From IMG/VR virus record IMGVR_UViG_3300048834_000370, positions 1 to 21,053 of that record: DNA of 21,053 bases. One strand, 5' to 3'. Both the position numbers and the translations under genes were made by a program. The stretch is from a virus. Within the stretch, counting starts at the first letter, position 1, and every line of letters starts with the position of its first letter. Below are positions 20,987 to 21,053 of this stretch, piece by piece. Below the pieces are notes generated by a model. That model had not been told where the DNA came from. It saw nothing but the letters and a program-made list of their open reading frames with translations, and searched no databases.

Positions 20987-21053
20987 CCGGGCCGTTGTGG
21001 GTCCGCTCGAACCGTCAGTTGGGCGGCCGGTGAACGAAGGCACGGACGCCGAA
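20973..21053 (+). CDS. Start of a downstream gene, partial
   Basis: An excellent ribosome binding site, AGGAGG at 20961-20966, lies six bases before an ATG at 20973. The frame stays open to the window edge and gives MGQSSRAVVGPLEPSVGR plus nine more residues. It overlaps the methyltransferase stop, as expected in a phage operon. Twenty-seven residues are too few for a family call. Confidence 0.5.
   Translation, partial: MGQSSRAVVGPLEPSVGRPVNEGTDAE

Noticed and set aside
19598-21043. Minus-strand open frame of 481 codons
   Set aside because: It is antisense to the DHH and methyltransferase genes, both of which show complete motifs. Its product is rich in Arg, His, Pro and Val without domain structure.
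1-21053. CRISPR arrays, tRNA or rRNA genes, insertion sequences
   Set aside because: No spaced direct repeats, cloverleaf-like sequences or IS transposase genes other than the MuA-type gene were seen by eye.

Overview
The window is most of a Mu-like (transposable) prophage, with a short flank of other phage-type genes at the right end. Base composition is GC-rich throughout. Overlapping ATGA, TGATG and GTGA junctions, the divergent layout and the protein families resemble the BcepMu type of Mu-like phage. A GC-rich proteobacterial host, probably a betaproteobacterium, is likely; this is inferred from gene content and composition because no chromosomal marker gene is present.

Left arm, minus strand, about 10.8 kb down to 1. 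Reading in the direction of transcription it runs: a XRE-family repressor, a TPR-like protein, a zinc-ribbon membrane protein, then the lysis module (putative holin, secreted lytic transglycosylase, lipoprotein, Rz with an embedded Rz1). The packaging and head module follows: DUF2730 protein, VpaChn25_0724-type protein, DUF3486 (gp27-like), a 50-aa membrane protein, terminase large subunit, DUF935 portal, a gpF-like head protein with a C-terminal zincin-like domain, a small unknown protein and gpG. Leftward of gpG lies about 230 bp rich in dyad repeats, where Mu has its late promoter PI, and then the probable start of the protease/scaffold gene at the window edge.

Right arm, plus strand, about 10.8 to 18.9 kb. 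A TTGACA promoter whose spacer is filled by a perfect 18-bp operator-like palindrome drives a small Ner/Cro-like DNA-binding protein and further early genes: small unknowns, two HTH proteins, a DUF3102-like protein, the MuA-type DDE transposase, the MuB-type AAA ATPase, two small proteins, DUF3164, a 63-aa protein, GemA (DUF1018) and a Mor-family late activator. One gene with its own ribosome binding site and a candidate promoter (11339-11647) lies against the flow inside this operon. The early products would mobilise the element by replicative transposition, and Mor would then switch on the leftward late genes.

Right flank, 18.9 to 21.05 kb. A long inverted repeat followed by a T-run resembles a terminator after mor. 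Next come an internally deleted Gp49-family gene remnant, two GC-rich hairpins, a DHH-family phosphoesterase, a DNA methyltransferase with the order DPPY first and AdoMet motif last, and the start of another gene. These may be accessory cargo of the same phage or part of an adjoining prophage; the phage end itself could not be located by eye. No rRNA, tRNA, CRISPR array or insertion sequence was seen.
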